This document shows, one piece after another, positions 34,695 to 46,178 of a DNA stretch of 64,000 nt (its first letter is position 1; each line of letters begins with the position of its first letter). The stretch is from positions 1,307,001 to 1,371,000 of the forward strand of contig NC_089240.1 in NCBI RefSeq assembly GCF_963924675.1, read 5' to 3'. Source of the DNA: Phocoena phocoena. Taxonomy: Eukaryota > Chordata > Mammalia > Artiodactyla > Phocoenidae. A program made the translations under genes and the position numbers. Under the pieces are notes generated by a model. It saw nothing but the letters and a program-made list of their open reading frames with translations, made no database searches and was not told the origin of the DNA.

Positions 34695-35378
34695 GGGAGC
34701 AGCAGAAACTCCTGCAGCACCTACGTGTGCCAGGCGCTGCCCTGAACACCACGAGGGAATCCTTCCGAAGCATCCCCCCACCCCCATTCCTAATGATGCC
34801 TTCGAAACACGTCTCAGAAACATCCACGTGGCACCGAGGCCGTGCTGGATATTGGAAAACACTTTGTAAATGTTGGCACATTTAATCTGTATTCCAACAC
34901 CACGGCGTGCACACAAATACACCCTCTAATTTACAGAGGAGGACATGCAGGGATTTTTTTAACGTATTAAAAACGATTCAGTTTTATGAATGAACACATA
35001 TTAAATTCACAGTTCATAGTCTAAATAATGCATTTCAAAAATCCGCTGTAGGATCCTTGATCAAAATAAAGATGACAAGCATTCAGGAAACATCCTTGTT
35101 CTGATGATACCGTGATCTGAGGACGGTACCTCCTACAATTTTTAAAATGAAGGCTGTACCTCCCAGGTACACCTGCTGCAGCTCCCAGTACAACTGGATT
35201 ATCTGTCCCTGTTCACTTGTCATTGATAGGAGCTCTTCCAAGCATGATGAAGTGTGTTTCCTGGGTGCCATGGGCTGGGAAGTGAGAGTCCGATTCTGAA
35301 TAGATAACAAGATGCTCTAAACAGTGGTCCCCCTGGGATAAATAACATCTCCCATTCTACCTGCAGCTTAAAAAAAAA
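34695..35378 (+). repeat. Inverted duplication, left arm
   Basis: Starts with a MIR-derived part (34715-34955, antisense), then a T run, then about 400 bases ending at GGGATAAATAACATCTCCCA and an A run. The reverse complement of 37882-38470 matches it block by block, including the junction between MIR and inserted sequence. This arm has about 90 extra bases near 35125-35235 that the right arm lacks. Confidence 0.8.
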
Positions 35379-35804
35379 AAAAAACCCTAAGATCCTCTTG
35401 GAGACTTGTAAGAAAGCAGAGATGTCTCAAATGTGAAGCCAAACCCCGGTAGGAAACATGGTGGCTTTTATCAGAGGCTTCGGAATCCCTGAAGGACAGA
35501 CGCATGCCGGGGGGGCCGGGGCACAGGGCTGGGGAGAGCACCGCGTATTTACAGCTGAGGTTTTTCTCTGCATGAAGCCAAAAAGCCAAGAGAGATCATT
35601 TAGATAAGAGCCCCCGCGCCCCTGGAGCGGAAAACCAGCAGAGGTGATGGGTCGAGGGCTGGGTACAAGCGCACAAAAACTAAATAAATAAAATAAAATA
35701 AAGCAAAGGAAAGAGAGCAGAGGGTGGAGTTCACACTGCATAACAGAGCCGCGAGCTGTGTGCGGTGAGAGGGGAACACGAATGCCTTATAACTAGTTAT
35801 CCAG
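35379..35804. other. No recognised feature
   Basis: Unique; a simple AAATAAATAAAAT stretch lies near 35690. Confidence 0.45.
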
Positions 35805-35925
35805 GGCTTTACAGTGTGGCAAATGCCTTCCCATGTATTACGTCAGCAATTCTCACAACAGTCTCAGGAGATGGTATTATCCAGAATTAACAAATTACGA
35901 AAATGAGGGGCAGAGGGGACGGAGG
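35805..35925 (-). mobile_element. MIR fragment
   Basis: CAATTCTCACAACAGTCTCA, GATGGTATTATCCAGAATTA and GAAAATGAGGGGCAGAG correspond to the antisense MIR core. Confidence 0.6.
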
Positions 35926-36454
35926 GGAGGTGCTGCACGGAATGGCCAGGTCTTGCTTCTTCCAGAGACTCCAACCCTCCCCACCTTCCTCATCAGTCAT
36001 GATGGGTGCGTCACCCAGACCCACGGCCTCGTGGGTCACCTCCCTTCCTGCCTGCATGTTTGCAACCACGAATTCCATCTGCACCTCTGCACACAGACGC
36101 TCAGAGCAGCGCAGCTGGCATCCAGAGGTAGAGACCCTACAGACACACCTCAGGGTCAATCATCCTTCCATCCCCACCTGCCAGTTCCCCCGTTTCCTGG
36201 ACAGCCACCACCATGCACCCCGACTTCCCTGAGTCAGAAACCCCAAATGACCCGAGTCTTTCTTGGTTCACTTTCCACGGGCAAGCAGTCAAGACTGCGT
36301 GACTTGGTCTCTAGAATCATTTTCCAAACGAACTCCTTCTGCCCCTCTGCACCGGCCTCTAACCAGACCCCAGGTCCATCCCACCGTGCCCTCCAGTCCA
36401 CGGGCTGCTCTGTAGGCTGGATGCATCTGATCCTACAACATCGCTGTTCTGGGG
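35926..36454. other. No recognised feature
   Basis: A 214-codon plus-strand frame (35833-36477) spans this stretch and the MIR. It runs antisense to DHRSX and has no recognisable domain. Confidence 0.45.
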
Positions 36455-37350
36455 GGTGTTTTTTGAAGTATAGCTGATTTACAATGTTGTGCTAATTTCT
36501 GCTCCACAGCAAAGAGACTCAGTTGTACACACAGAGACACTTTCTTTTTTCATATTCTTTTCCATGATGGTTTATCACAGGATAGAGAATAGAGTTCCCT
36601 GTGCTCTACAGTAGGACCTTGTTGTTTATCCACTCTATATGTAATAGTCTGTATCTGCTAATCCCAAACTCCCACTCCATCCCTCCCCCATCTCCCCTCC
36701 CCCTTGGCAACCACAACTGTGTTCTCTATGTCTGTGAGTCTGTTTCTGTTTGGTAGATAAGTTCATTTGTGCCATATTTTAGATTCCACATGTAAGTGAG
36801 ATAACATGGTATCTGTCTTTCTCTGTGTGACTTACTTCACTTAGTAGGATCATCTCCAGGTCCATCCATGTTGCTGCAAGTGGCATTATTCTGTTCTTTT
36901 TTATGGCTGAGAAGTATTCCATTGTATACATGTACCACATCTTCTTTACCCATTCATCTGTTGATGGACACTTAGGTTGTTTCCATGTCTTGGCTATTAT
37001 AAACAGTGCTGCTATGAACACTGGGGTGCACGTATCTTTTTGAATTAGAGTTTTGTCTGGATATATGTCCAGGAGTGGGATTGCTGGATCATATGGCAGT
37101 TCTATTTTTACTTTTTTAAGGAACCTCCATACTATTTTCCATAGTGGCTGCACCAACTTACATTCCCCCCAACAGCGTAGGAGGGCTCCCTTTTCTCCAC
37201 ACCCTCTCCAGCATTAGTTATTTGTAGACTTTTTAACGATGGCCGTTCTGACCAGTGTGAGGTGATACCTCGTTGTAGTTTCGATTTGCATTTCTCTAAT
37301 AATTAGTGATGTTGAGCATCTTTTCGTGTGTGCCTACTGGCCATCTGTAA
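36455..37350 (-). mobile_element. 5'-truncated L1, antisense
   Basis: The reverse complement carries the ORF2 C-terminus, with an open stretch at 37156-36779 that includes [10 protein letters not shown] and CPSTDEWVKKMWY, and a 3' UTR with a G-rich tract. It lies between the two arms of the inverted duplication. Confidence 0.95.
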
Positions 37351-37881
37351 TAACACCACTATTGACATCCATTATCGGGCGTCCTGGGAGGAGGTCCAGA
37401 CCCAACGTCTAAGACACTCATTGGGGCTGGGACCAGTTGTCCTGGGGAGAATGGAGATGGGGGTAGCTCACACCATTTGTGGGGATCTGAGGTTCTGATG
37501 AGGGACCCAGCAGACAAGGGAGAAATGACAGTATGGCCACCCTCATCTTGAGCTATTTCTGCATCACTGATGGTCCCAGCCTGGTTCAGGCTCCTTGGAC
37601 CTTAGCCCGGCCTTCAACCCCCTCCAAGGGCTGCACCTTTTGTGTCCTGCGTGCACTGCAAGGGCAGATCACTGACACCGTCCTCCTCCTTTCAGCACTC
37701 ATGAAGATTACTGAGGAAGCAGTAGTACCCACTGCCTGGGACAACGTTGGGACATACCTCCCGATGCCCTATTAACTGTCTTCACAGCTCTGTGCAGAGA
37801 GATGTCACGATTCTGAAGGGCATCACACCCTAACTCCCTGCTCCATGCCTCCTAGGGAATCCCATCTGAGGTGATCTGACC
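37351..37881. other. No recognised feature
   Basis: Unique intron sequence. Confidence 0.45.
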
Positions 37882-38470
37882 TTTTTTTTTTTTTCCTAAG
37901 GTGTATAGAAAATGGGAGGTGTTATTTATCCCAGAGGGAGCACTTAGAGCAACTTGCTGTCTATTCAGAACCCGATATACATTTCCCAGCACACGGCACC
38001 CAGGAAACACACTCCATCATGCCTGGCACGTGACATGCACCATCCTCAGATCACGGTATCGGAAGGAGAAGGATGTTTCTTCAATGCCTGTCACCTTTGC
38101 TTCGATCAAGGATCCTACAGTGGATTTTTGAAAGATTTTATTTAGACTATACTATAAACTGTGAATTTTAATATATGTTCATTAATAAAACCGAATCGTT
38201 TCTAATGTTAAAAAAAAAATCCCTCCACGTTCCCCTCGGTAAACTGGGGGCAGTATTCGTGCCCGCCCCATGGTCTTGGAATACAGATTAAATACGCCGA
38301 TGTTTACGAAGTGCTGTGCGACATCCAGCATGTCGTGGGCGCCATCCGGGTATTTCTAAGACGTGTGTCAAAGGCAGCGTCAGGATGGGAGGGGCTGATG
38401 CTTCAAGAAGGATTCCCTCGTGGTGTCCGGGGCAGCACCCGGCACAAGTAGGTGATGCAGGCACCCACCT
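37882..38470 (-). repeat. Inverted duplication, right arm
   Basis: Reverse counterpart of 34695-35378. On the plus strand it opens with a T run, passes TTCGATCAAGGATCCTACAG and CATTAATAAAACCGAATCG, then an A run at 38210, then MIR-derived sequence. The AATAAA followed about 20 bases later by the A run suggests that the inner part was itself a retrocopy inserted in a MIR. Confidence 0.8.
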
Positions 38471-38589
38471 GAGAGGTGAGTCTTATCAACGTGCCCCAGA
38501 ACGGCAGGATCTGAAGCCAATGAGCTTAAAAAGCCACAAGGTGATGGTCTGGACACTTGAGATCTAAGGAGAGAGGAGAGCGTATGAAT

Positions 38590-39005
38590 TTCCTCTGGGG
38601 GCTCTTGTGAATTATCACAAAATCGGTGGCTCAGAACAGCACACAGGTATCATCTTCTTCAAATTCTAAGAGGTCAGAAGCACACAGTGAATCTGGGCGA
38701 AAATCCAGGTGTGGGCAGCGCTGTATTCATTCTGGAGGTGTCGTGGGGAGAGTCTGTTTCCTTGCCTCTTTCAGCTCTGAGAGGCCACTGCATCCCCTGG
38801 CCCGTGGTCCTCTGTTCCACCTTCAAAACCAGGAAGCCATGACCTCTGCTTCTGCCGTCACTTCTCCCTCTCTGACCCTCAGCCCCCTAACCTCTCTTAT
38901 GAGGACCCCTGTGATGACCTTGGGCTTCCCCTGGGTCACCCAGCATCTCCGGCGAGAGGCTGACCTCCAAGGAGCCAGGAGTCATGGATGGCGGGTCCCT
39001 ATGAC
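38590..39005 (-). mobile_element. LTR relic (MaLR-like)
   Basis: ATTATCACAAAATCGGTGGC, AATTCTAAGAGGTCAGAAGC and TGTTTCCTTGCCTCTTTCAG follow the same order as the 13.6-14.1 kb element. Confidence 0.6.
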
Positions 39006-40242
39006 ATGATGGAATGTCAACTGGGGGTGTCACATGTCTTAAGCTGCTGGGACAGCGTGATTGCACTTGGATGCTTGGTCCCCGACAACGGAGCAGCTCA
39101 GGACGCAGAGGTGAGAGAGAAGGCTCCCTGACGTGTGTCCCTGAGGTGCTGAATCAGGCCTCTCAGCCGCTGAGCGCATCCATCCGAGAACCAGACTTTC
39201 TGATCTCCTGTCTTCACTGGACAGATTTAGATGCATGGTGAAGGGAACCAACCACGGCCGGCCATATATGTTATTCTGACAAGGGCACACTCCACAGGGG
39301 AGACGTGATCGTTTGTAATTGGAGACCTGATAAAGGGAATTTCAAAGGGCTTATTGGACAGGAGCCCCGACCAGGGGACCAGATGTAGTCAGCATCGAAA
39401 ATCGTGCTTTTTCGTGGTACGCGTTGACCTTGAGGGGGTGGGGGGAGGCAGCCAGGATGACACCCCCCAAATGCAAGGGCCCGACGGCCTCTGGGAGATG
39501 CAGGTTTTCTGTATCGGAGCTAGATTTGATTTATGACGCTACTAACTGCTTCCTAGATGCCTGAAGGGCACTCACTCCCTCTGAAGACCTTCCCTGACCC
39601 TACCGCACAGACAAATGGAATGGTCTTGATTTGCTTGTAGAAAGAACCAATTAAGCCTCTTATCTTTATGAATTATCAACCCGCTGGGTTTTTTCAAGGT
39701 ACTAACTGGTTTACCCAGGGGACCGGCTCTGAATTTGGAATCAAGTCCACGGCTTTTGATAAGGTGTAGAATAGAGGTTTCGGCGTGATAGAAAAGAATG
39801 CCATTAAATGACATAAAGGGACATAAAGACACAAATCCTCTAGACTCCCCCCCCCGGCCCCCCAGGGACTGAGGGCACATCCTTGAAGACTTCACACAAT
39901 GCATGCACGCACACGTACGTGTAACGAAATAATATGTATAATGATGACATACAATCATCATTATAAAGGTGACATCAGAGCCTGTCACTGTCCTACAACT
40001 TTTTTCTTTTTACAACTCACATCACTTTTGCTTTATTACCATGGTAACAAATAGGCTTCCACTATGTAATTCTACAGTTTCCATAACTTCCTCTCTTATA
40101 TATAAAAGCACCAATACTCAGTGCCCTGTGGTTGCACATTTTAAATCCAAATGTGCATGTGATGATCAAAAGATCTTTAGAAAATGATTCGTAGGTGAAA
40201 GTTTCACCTCAATGTTGGACCACGAAGAAAGAACACCACATA
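39006..40242. other. No recognised feature
   Basis: About 1.2 kb of unique intron sequence leading up to the 39-bp minisatellite. Confidence 0.5.
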
Positions 40243-41265
40243 GGGAGTATCTCGGGATGTAGAGGGAGTCCTGGAGGAATAGGGAGTATCTCGGGATGTA
40301 GAGGGAGTCCTGGAGGAACAGGGAGTATCTCGGGATGTAGAGGGAGTCCTGGAGGAACAGGGAGTATCTCGGGATGTAGAGGGAGTCCTGGAGGAATAGG
40401 GAGTATCTCGGGATGTAGAGGGAGTCCTGGAGGAACAGGGAGTATCTCGGGATGTAGAGGGAGTCCTGGAGGAACAGGGAGTATCTCGGGATGTAGAGGG
40501 AGTCCTGGAGGAACAGGGAGTATCTCGGGATGTAGAGGGAGTCCTGGAGGAATAGGGAGTATCTCGGGATGTAGAGGGAGTCCTGGAGGAACAGGGAGTA
40601 TCTCGGGATGTAGAGGGAGTCCTGGAGGAACAGGGAGTATCTCGGGATGTAGAGGGAGTCCTGGAGGAACAGGGAGTATCTCGGGATGTAGAGGGAGTCC
40701 TGGAGGAACAGGGAGTATCTCGGGATGTAGAGGGAGTCCTGGAGGAACAGGGAGTATCTCGGGATGTAGAGGGAGTCCTGGAGGAACAGGGAGTATCTCG
40801 GGATGTACAGGGAGTCCTGGAGGAATAGGGAGTATCTCGGGATGTAGAGGGAGTCCTGGAGGAATAGGGAGTATCTCGGGATGTAGAGGGAGTCCTGGTG
40901 GAATAGGGAGTATCTCGGGATGTAGAGGGAGTCCTGGAGGAATAGGGAGTATCTCGGGATGCAGAGGGAGTCCTGGAGGAATAGGGAGTATCTCGGGATG
41001 CAGAGGGAGTCCTGGAGGAATAGGGAGTATCTCGGGATGTAGAGGGAATCCTGGAGGAATAGGGAGTATCTCGGGATGTAGAGGGAGTCCTGGAGGAATA
41101 GGGAGTATCTCGGGATGCAGAGGGAGTCCTGGAGGAATAGGGAGTATCTCGGGATGTAGAGGGAGTCCTGGAGGAATAGGGAGTATCTCGGGATGTAGAG
41201 GGAGTCCTGGAGGAATAGGGAGTATCTCGGGATGTAGAGGGAGTCCTGGTGGAATAGGGAGTATG
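40243..41265. repeat. 39-bp minisatellite, 26 full units
   Basis: The unit runs from GGGAGTATCTCGGGATGTAG through AGGGAGTCCTGGAGGAAYA. Units are nearly identical. The main variant is the penultimate base (C or T) of each unit. C units are frequent in the left 14 copies; the right 12 are all T. Rarer variants are GATGCAG, a CAGGG unit and an AATCC unit. Because 39 is divisible by three and the unit lacks stops, a 368-codon frame (40195-41301) runs through it on the strand opposite DHRSX. I regard that frame as an artefact. Each unit has three GGG runs, so the plus strand could form G-quadruplexes. Confidence 0.97.
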
Positions 41266-41985
41266 TCTAAGCGTGGATGTTTTGCTCGCGAAAGAACTTA
41301 AAATTTGAAAAATCTGAAAATCCTTTGCTTGAGAATTGAGAGACTAAAAGGTGAGCTGACAAAAAGCAAACTGAAAAGAGTTAATGAAGGTCTAAACGGA
41401 GCCCAGGGGAGCAGCTGACTTCATTCAACTGGAAGCAGGAGCATTCCTGAGCTGGAGGAGAAAGATTTAGTAAAAACACATCAAGTCTAACACTGGAAAC
41501 AGACGATTCTATCGATTGGAGGACGCTGCCAGAACTAACCACAGAAGAGGAAGAAACCCTCGACCAAGCAATAAGCATGGAAGGCATTTTGAAAGCTGAC
41601 TTAGAATTCCTTTTCTGAAAACTCCCAAACCCTGAGAGTTTTCAAAGGGAATCGTTCCCCTTCTCATGACAATTATATTGTGAAGCCAAAGGGCAGGAAC
41701 TAGAAAGCTTCTTAATTCTTTCTTTTTTTTTTTTTTTTAAACAAAGCATCAAAACTTTACCATCCACACTTGTCAAAAAACAGCACAGAAAGGGGATCTC
41801 CAGCTCCAGGATAAATATCAATAAGCAAGTGCTCAGTGAAGTCGTTGGGGAACAGAATCCCACAGAATAAGGCTCCACGACGGTCAGAATCATTCGAGAA
41901 ATAAAGACCACCCCTTCTAGGGAATGTACTGATCCACACTACCCACAACAGGGAGGAAAGGAAACTAAAATGCAGTCCTCTCTCT
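41266..41985. other. Unrecognised AT-rich block
   Basis: AT-rich, A-rich sequence unlike the minisatellite, with a T run near 41728. It may be an old transposon, but no terminal repeats or known motifs were seen. Confidence 0.4.
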
Positions 41986-41989
41986 AGGT

Positions 41990-42180
41990 CAGAGCCAGCC
42001 AGCTTTGTCTGCAAACGGCCAGGTAAGAAATACTTGTGACTTCTGTGGGCTTTCCCGTTTCTGTTGTAACTACTCAACTCTGCCTCTGTAACATGAAAGC
42101 AGCCACGTGTGCCAATAAAACTTTATTCTCAAAACCATGCAGCCAACCCACAGTTGCCTAACCCTGTGCCCCGCAGGTCA
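41990..42180 (-). mobile_element. hAT-type nonautonomous transposon relic
   Basis: TTGTAACTACTCAACTCTGC, TGAAAGCAGCCACGTGTGCC and AATAAAACTTTATTCTCAAA are the reverse of the family seen at 7.4 and 26.2 kb. Confidence 0.75.
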
Positions 42181-42231
42181 GGTTTTTATAAAATTAAACT
42201 GATACTTTATTTTTTAAAAAGTAAGATAGGA

Positions 42232-42544
42232 GGACTTCCCTGGTGGCGCAGTGGTTATGAATCTGCCTGCCAATGCAGGGGACACGGGTTCGAGCCCTGG
42301 TCCGGGAAGATCCCACATGCCGTGGAGCAACTAAGCCCGTGCGCCGCAACTATTGAGCCCGTGCGCCACAACTACTGAAGCCCGTGTGCCTAGAGCCCAA
42401 GCTCTGCAACAAGAGAAACAACCGCAATGAGAAACCCGGTACCACAACGAAGAGCAGACCCCGCTCGCCGCAACTAAGAGAAAGCCCACACACAGCAACA
42501 GAGACCCAACGCAGCCAAAAATAAATATATAAATTTCTAAAAAA
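42232..42544 (+). mobile_element. CHR-2-like SINE, full length
   Basis: Head GGACTTCCCTGGTGGCGCAG, B box GGTTCGAGCCC, then the long non-tRNA body with CGCAACTATTGAGCCCGTGC repeats and an AAATAAATATATAA tail. Target-site duplication AAAAAGTAAGATAGGA at 42216-42231 and 42545-42560. Confidence 0.95.
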
Positions 42545-42560
42545 AAAAAGTAAGATAGGA

Positions 42561-43101
42561 ATGATATACAACATAGCATATGATAAAGTATAATATACAA
42601 ATGATAATAGGTATAAGTATTCTTCAGAGAGAAACATTAGATGTTTTCCCTTCAAAATAACAAATTAGCTACCAGGACAAATTATACATGAGCTACTATT
42701 TAATTGCCTAGAGAGTAGATGGGGACATTTTCAAAAGCAGCACACAGTCAAAGGAGACAGTTTGATCCATATATGCAGATTAAATAAGCATCTGGCTAAA
42801 AAAAAAATTGAGACTGAAAATCTATTAGAAAGTAGAAGATGTCAGGGATGGAGTTGGTAAAAATCACGTTTTTTCTATTCTTTTTTTGTTGTTTTTTAAA
42901 AATGAAACAGACATGTATTTTCTTTAACGTTGTTTTCCTGTATTTTGAAATTATATTTCCGTGTTCCCACATACAATGAATCACAAAGCCATCACCACAG
43001 TCAGTACAGGCTCAGCACATACTGAACACGGTTATCAGTGAGGCCGTTATGATGGGATTCTTCTGATAATGGGATAGAAATTTTGGAACTCAGTATTTCT
43101 T
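42561..43101. other. No recognised feature
   Basis: AT-rich intron sequence. Confidence 0.5.
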
Positions 43102-43458
43102 TTTCTTTATAAATTCATTCATTCATTCATTCATTTTTGGCTGCGTTGAGTCTTTGTCGCTGCACGCGGGCTTCCTCTAGTTGCGGCGAGCGGGGGCTAC
43201 CCTTCTTTGCGGTACACGGGCTTCTCATTGCAGTGGCCTCTCTTGTTGTGGAGCACGGGCTCTAGGCGCATGGGCTTCAGTGGCTATGGCACGCGGGCTC
43301 AGTAGTTGTGGCTCGCGGGCTCTAGAGCACAGGCTCAGTAGTTGTGGTGCACGGGCTTAGTTGCTCCGCGGTCTGTGGGATCTTCCCAGACCAGGGCTCG
43401 AACCCGTGTCCCCTGCATTGCCAGGCAGATTCTGAACCACTGCGCCACCAGGGAAGCC
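43102..43458 (-). mobile_element. CHR-2-like SINE, full length
   Basis: Reverse orientation with an ATTC-type tail at 43112-43135, B box read as GGTTCGAGCCC and head CCACCAGGGAAGCC. Target-site duplication CAGTATTTCTT at 43091-43101 and 43459-43469. Confidence 0.95.
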
Positions 43459-43469
43459 CAGTATTTCTT

Positions 43470-43739
43470 AATATATCAAAATTACTTGGGAAGGAATCAT
43501 GTCCCTTGAATAAATAATCTTCCATATAACTGTGCATCTAGGAAGTTATAAATCAATATGCATTCCACAAATGATTTATGCCACACACTCCATATATAGG
43601 CATGCATGTATATGTACGTGTGTGCAGACATACAGATATACATGTATCTATTTTTTGTTTCTCCATTTTCAAAATATTTTTCTCCTATGTTCCAATATCT
43701 TTGGTTATAACCATACAATATTACTTTCTTGTATGTTCT
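43470..43739. other. No recognised feature
   Basis: AT-rich with ATACAT-type low complexity. Confidence 0.4.
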
Positions 43740-44400
43740 TGAAGCAGAAAATACAAAGGAAAATGTATCGGCAACATACATAACCGATACAAATCAACAG
43801 CCAGAATAAAGAACAGAGATGAATCCAAAACACAAAGGCTAAACACCCCCTAGAAAAACGGGGAAAAGGCATTTCCCAGAAGCCAGCGTCCAGATGCCAA
43901 ATAATCCCACGGATACCGTTCAACCACAAGGATACTGCGGAAAATGCAAATGCAAATTAAAACACAGCAAATGCCATTTCCTGCTCCAGGACTGAAGAGC
44001 TCGGCAGTGGACCCAAGCTGGCAAAGACTGAAAAATCCAGCACTTAACGCATATGATGAAGATGTAAACCACTGGGAATTCTCAGTACCTGGACTGTGCA
44101 CTGGGAAAACCAAATGGAATTCCCAGGAAACGGGAACATGTGAGAACCTTCTAGCCTTAAAATGTCACTGCCTGTGATATTCCCTAGAGAAAGTGAGATG
44201 GGGCGATCCGTGGAGGACCCTTCACGGCAAAGCTGCGGTAACAGGAAAGAACCGGAAAGAACCCAAGTGTCCTTGACCCTGAGAATGAATCTGAACCATG
44301 ATGTATGTGCAGGCGGACGACTTCACAGGGATGGAAAGCAATAACCTACCTCTACATGCATCAACATTGGCAGATCGCCGACATTAAATACTAAGTGCTT
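43740..44400 (+). mobile_element. Old L1M/HAL1-like fragment (probable)
   Basis: GGAAAATGCAAATGCAAATT, AACCCAAGTGTCCTTGACCC and CAGGGATGGAAAGCAATAAC resemble the decayed C-terminal part of old L1 ORF2. Heavily diverged. Confidence 0.45.
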
Positions 44401-44830
44401 TGGGGTAAACTGTGACCCCTCAAAAGACATGTTGAAGCCCTAGTCCCCGAACAGGACTGTATTTGGAAATGCGGTCTTTGCAGCCATGAAGGTTCTGAGA
44501 TGTAGTCCTCCTGGATGAGGTGGCCCTACATCCAAGGGTCCTTCTAAGAGACAGGAGAGACCCAGACACAGAGGAGAAGCCACGTGAAGACAAGAGGCAG
44601 AGATGGGAGGGACGCGGCCACGAGCCCAGGGACGCCTGGAGCCCCCAGAAGCTGGAAGAGGCAGCAAGGACCCTCCCCTGGAGCCTCTGGAGGGAGCACA
44701 GCCCTGGGACACCTTGACCTCAGACGTCTGGTCTCCGGGACTGGGGGAGGATGGATATCTGTGGTTTTAACCCATCTGATTTGTGGTCATTTATTATAAC
44801 GACCCCAGGAAACAAATTTATGGTGCAAAG
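44401..44830 (+). mobile_element. MLT1-type LTR
   Basis: AAGACATGTTGAAGCCCTAG, ATTTGGAAATGCGGTCTTTG, GGCCCTACATCCAAGGGTCC and GACCTCAGACGTCTGGTCTC follow MLT1 order. The core is very close to the copies at 5.1 and 25.3 kb. Confidence 0.8.
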
Positions 44831-45199
44831 AAAGTAAATCACAGACATTACTCTACTTATGTCAGGATGAAAAAATGCAAAATTAAATTTCAGAGACACA
44901 CCCATGTAATGAGAAACAGGAGAATGGGTAACACCACACCTGGGATAGGGGTTACGTCTCGGGGGAGGAAGCAATGTGCATCTGGAGAAAAGCAGGGCAT
45001 GGCAGATGCTGTGATGACGTGTGCTCATTTATTATTGACTTTTAAATATTTTATTCTGTTGTGTTCAGAGTTTGTAATATTTTTAATAAACCCTATTCAG
45101 AACCAAAACAAACATCAGCATTTCATGAAATAATTAGGAATAAATGCAATAAATATATGGGCATTTATGGAGAATTAATAAGGCACCTCTGAAAAGCTC
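44831..45199. other. No recognised feature
   Basis: AT-rich, with AATAAACCCTATTCAG at about 45086. Nothing assignable. Confidence 0.4.
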
Positions 45200-45965
45200 T
45201 AAGATTTTGATCACCAGTTCCCAACTGTGGCTTTTCCAAGACCAACAAGCAATTCTGCGACTCCAGCTGGGTGTCCTTCGATTCAACTCCATTCTGACAC
45301 ATCTACCTGGAGGTAGCCTCGGACCCCACAGGTGAAGGGCTCAGTCCCCCAGGACTACCCCTCCGTCTACCACAGTTCCGACGCCAGGTGGTCACCTGTG
45401 CCAGCTATAGATGGAAGGTTGCCATGACCCCTCCTGGGGTTCAGTTAATTTGCTAGAATGGCTCGCAGAAGTCAGGAGATATTTACTCACTAGATCACCG
45501 GTTTATTATAATAGCAGATAACTCAGGAAAAGCCAGATGGGACAGATGCAGAGGGTGAGATCTGGGGAGGGGGCAGGGGACCCCCAAACCCTCCCCAGGC
45601 TGTCACTTTCCTGGTACCTCCACGTGTTCACGAACTAGGAAACTATTTGAACCTCACCTTTGGGGGTTTTATGGAGGCTTCATGACACAGGCACCATTGA
45701 TTAAATTATTGGCCATTGGTGATGGATTCAACCCCCAGCCCCTCTCCCCCTCCCAAGACGTCAGGGGGTGGGAATGAAAATTCCAACCCTTCAGTCGCTG
45801 GTTGGTTTCCCTGGCAACCAGCTACCATCCTTGAGTGAGTTCCAAAGGGCACACTTCATGAACATAAGAAGAGACACCTTTCAGGCTCTCCACACTTGGG
45901 AAACTCCAAGGGTTTTAGGAGCTCTGTGCCAGAAATGGGGACAAGGACCAAGCACATATATTTCT
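45200..45965 (-). mobile_element. ERV LTR relic
   Basis: CCGGTTTATTATAATAGCAG (a reversed poly(A) signal), GGGTTTTATGGAGGCTTCAT, ATTATTGGCCATTGGTGATG and TTTCCCTGGCAACCAGCTAC belong to a common mammalian LTR family in reverse orientation. Part of the same family is at 32.4 kb. Confidence 0.65.
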
Positions 45966-46092
45966 TATTATAAACCACAGTATGGCAAGCAACAAGAAAG
46001 ACGTGGTCAAAACCAGAGATGACCCATATTCAGACAGACAGCAGCTCTGTCTGAAATCCTGAATTAAATCAAAAATCCTCCCACCGAGGGGA

Positions 46093-46178
46093 TCTATGTA
46101 CACGTATAGCTGGTTCAGTTTACTGTATAGTATAAACTAACCCAATCCTATAAAGCAACGATACTCCAATAAAAAAAA
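46093..46178 (+). mobile_element. L1 3' end, short
   Basis: GTACACGTATAGCTGGTTCA and CAACGATACTCCAATAAAAA, ending in an A run. Confidence 0.75.

Noticed and set aside
35833..36477. 214-codon plus-strand frame
   Set aside because: It includes a MIR fragment, runs antisense to DHRSX and has no recognisable domain.
40243..41265. CRISPR-like array of direct repeats
   Set aside because: The 39-base units are contiguous with no spacers, and the sequence is mammalian. It is a minisatellite.
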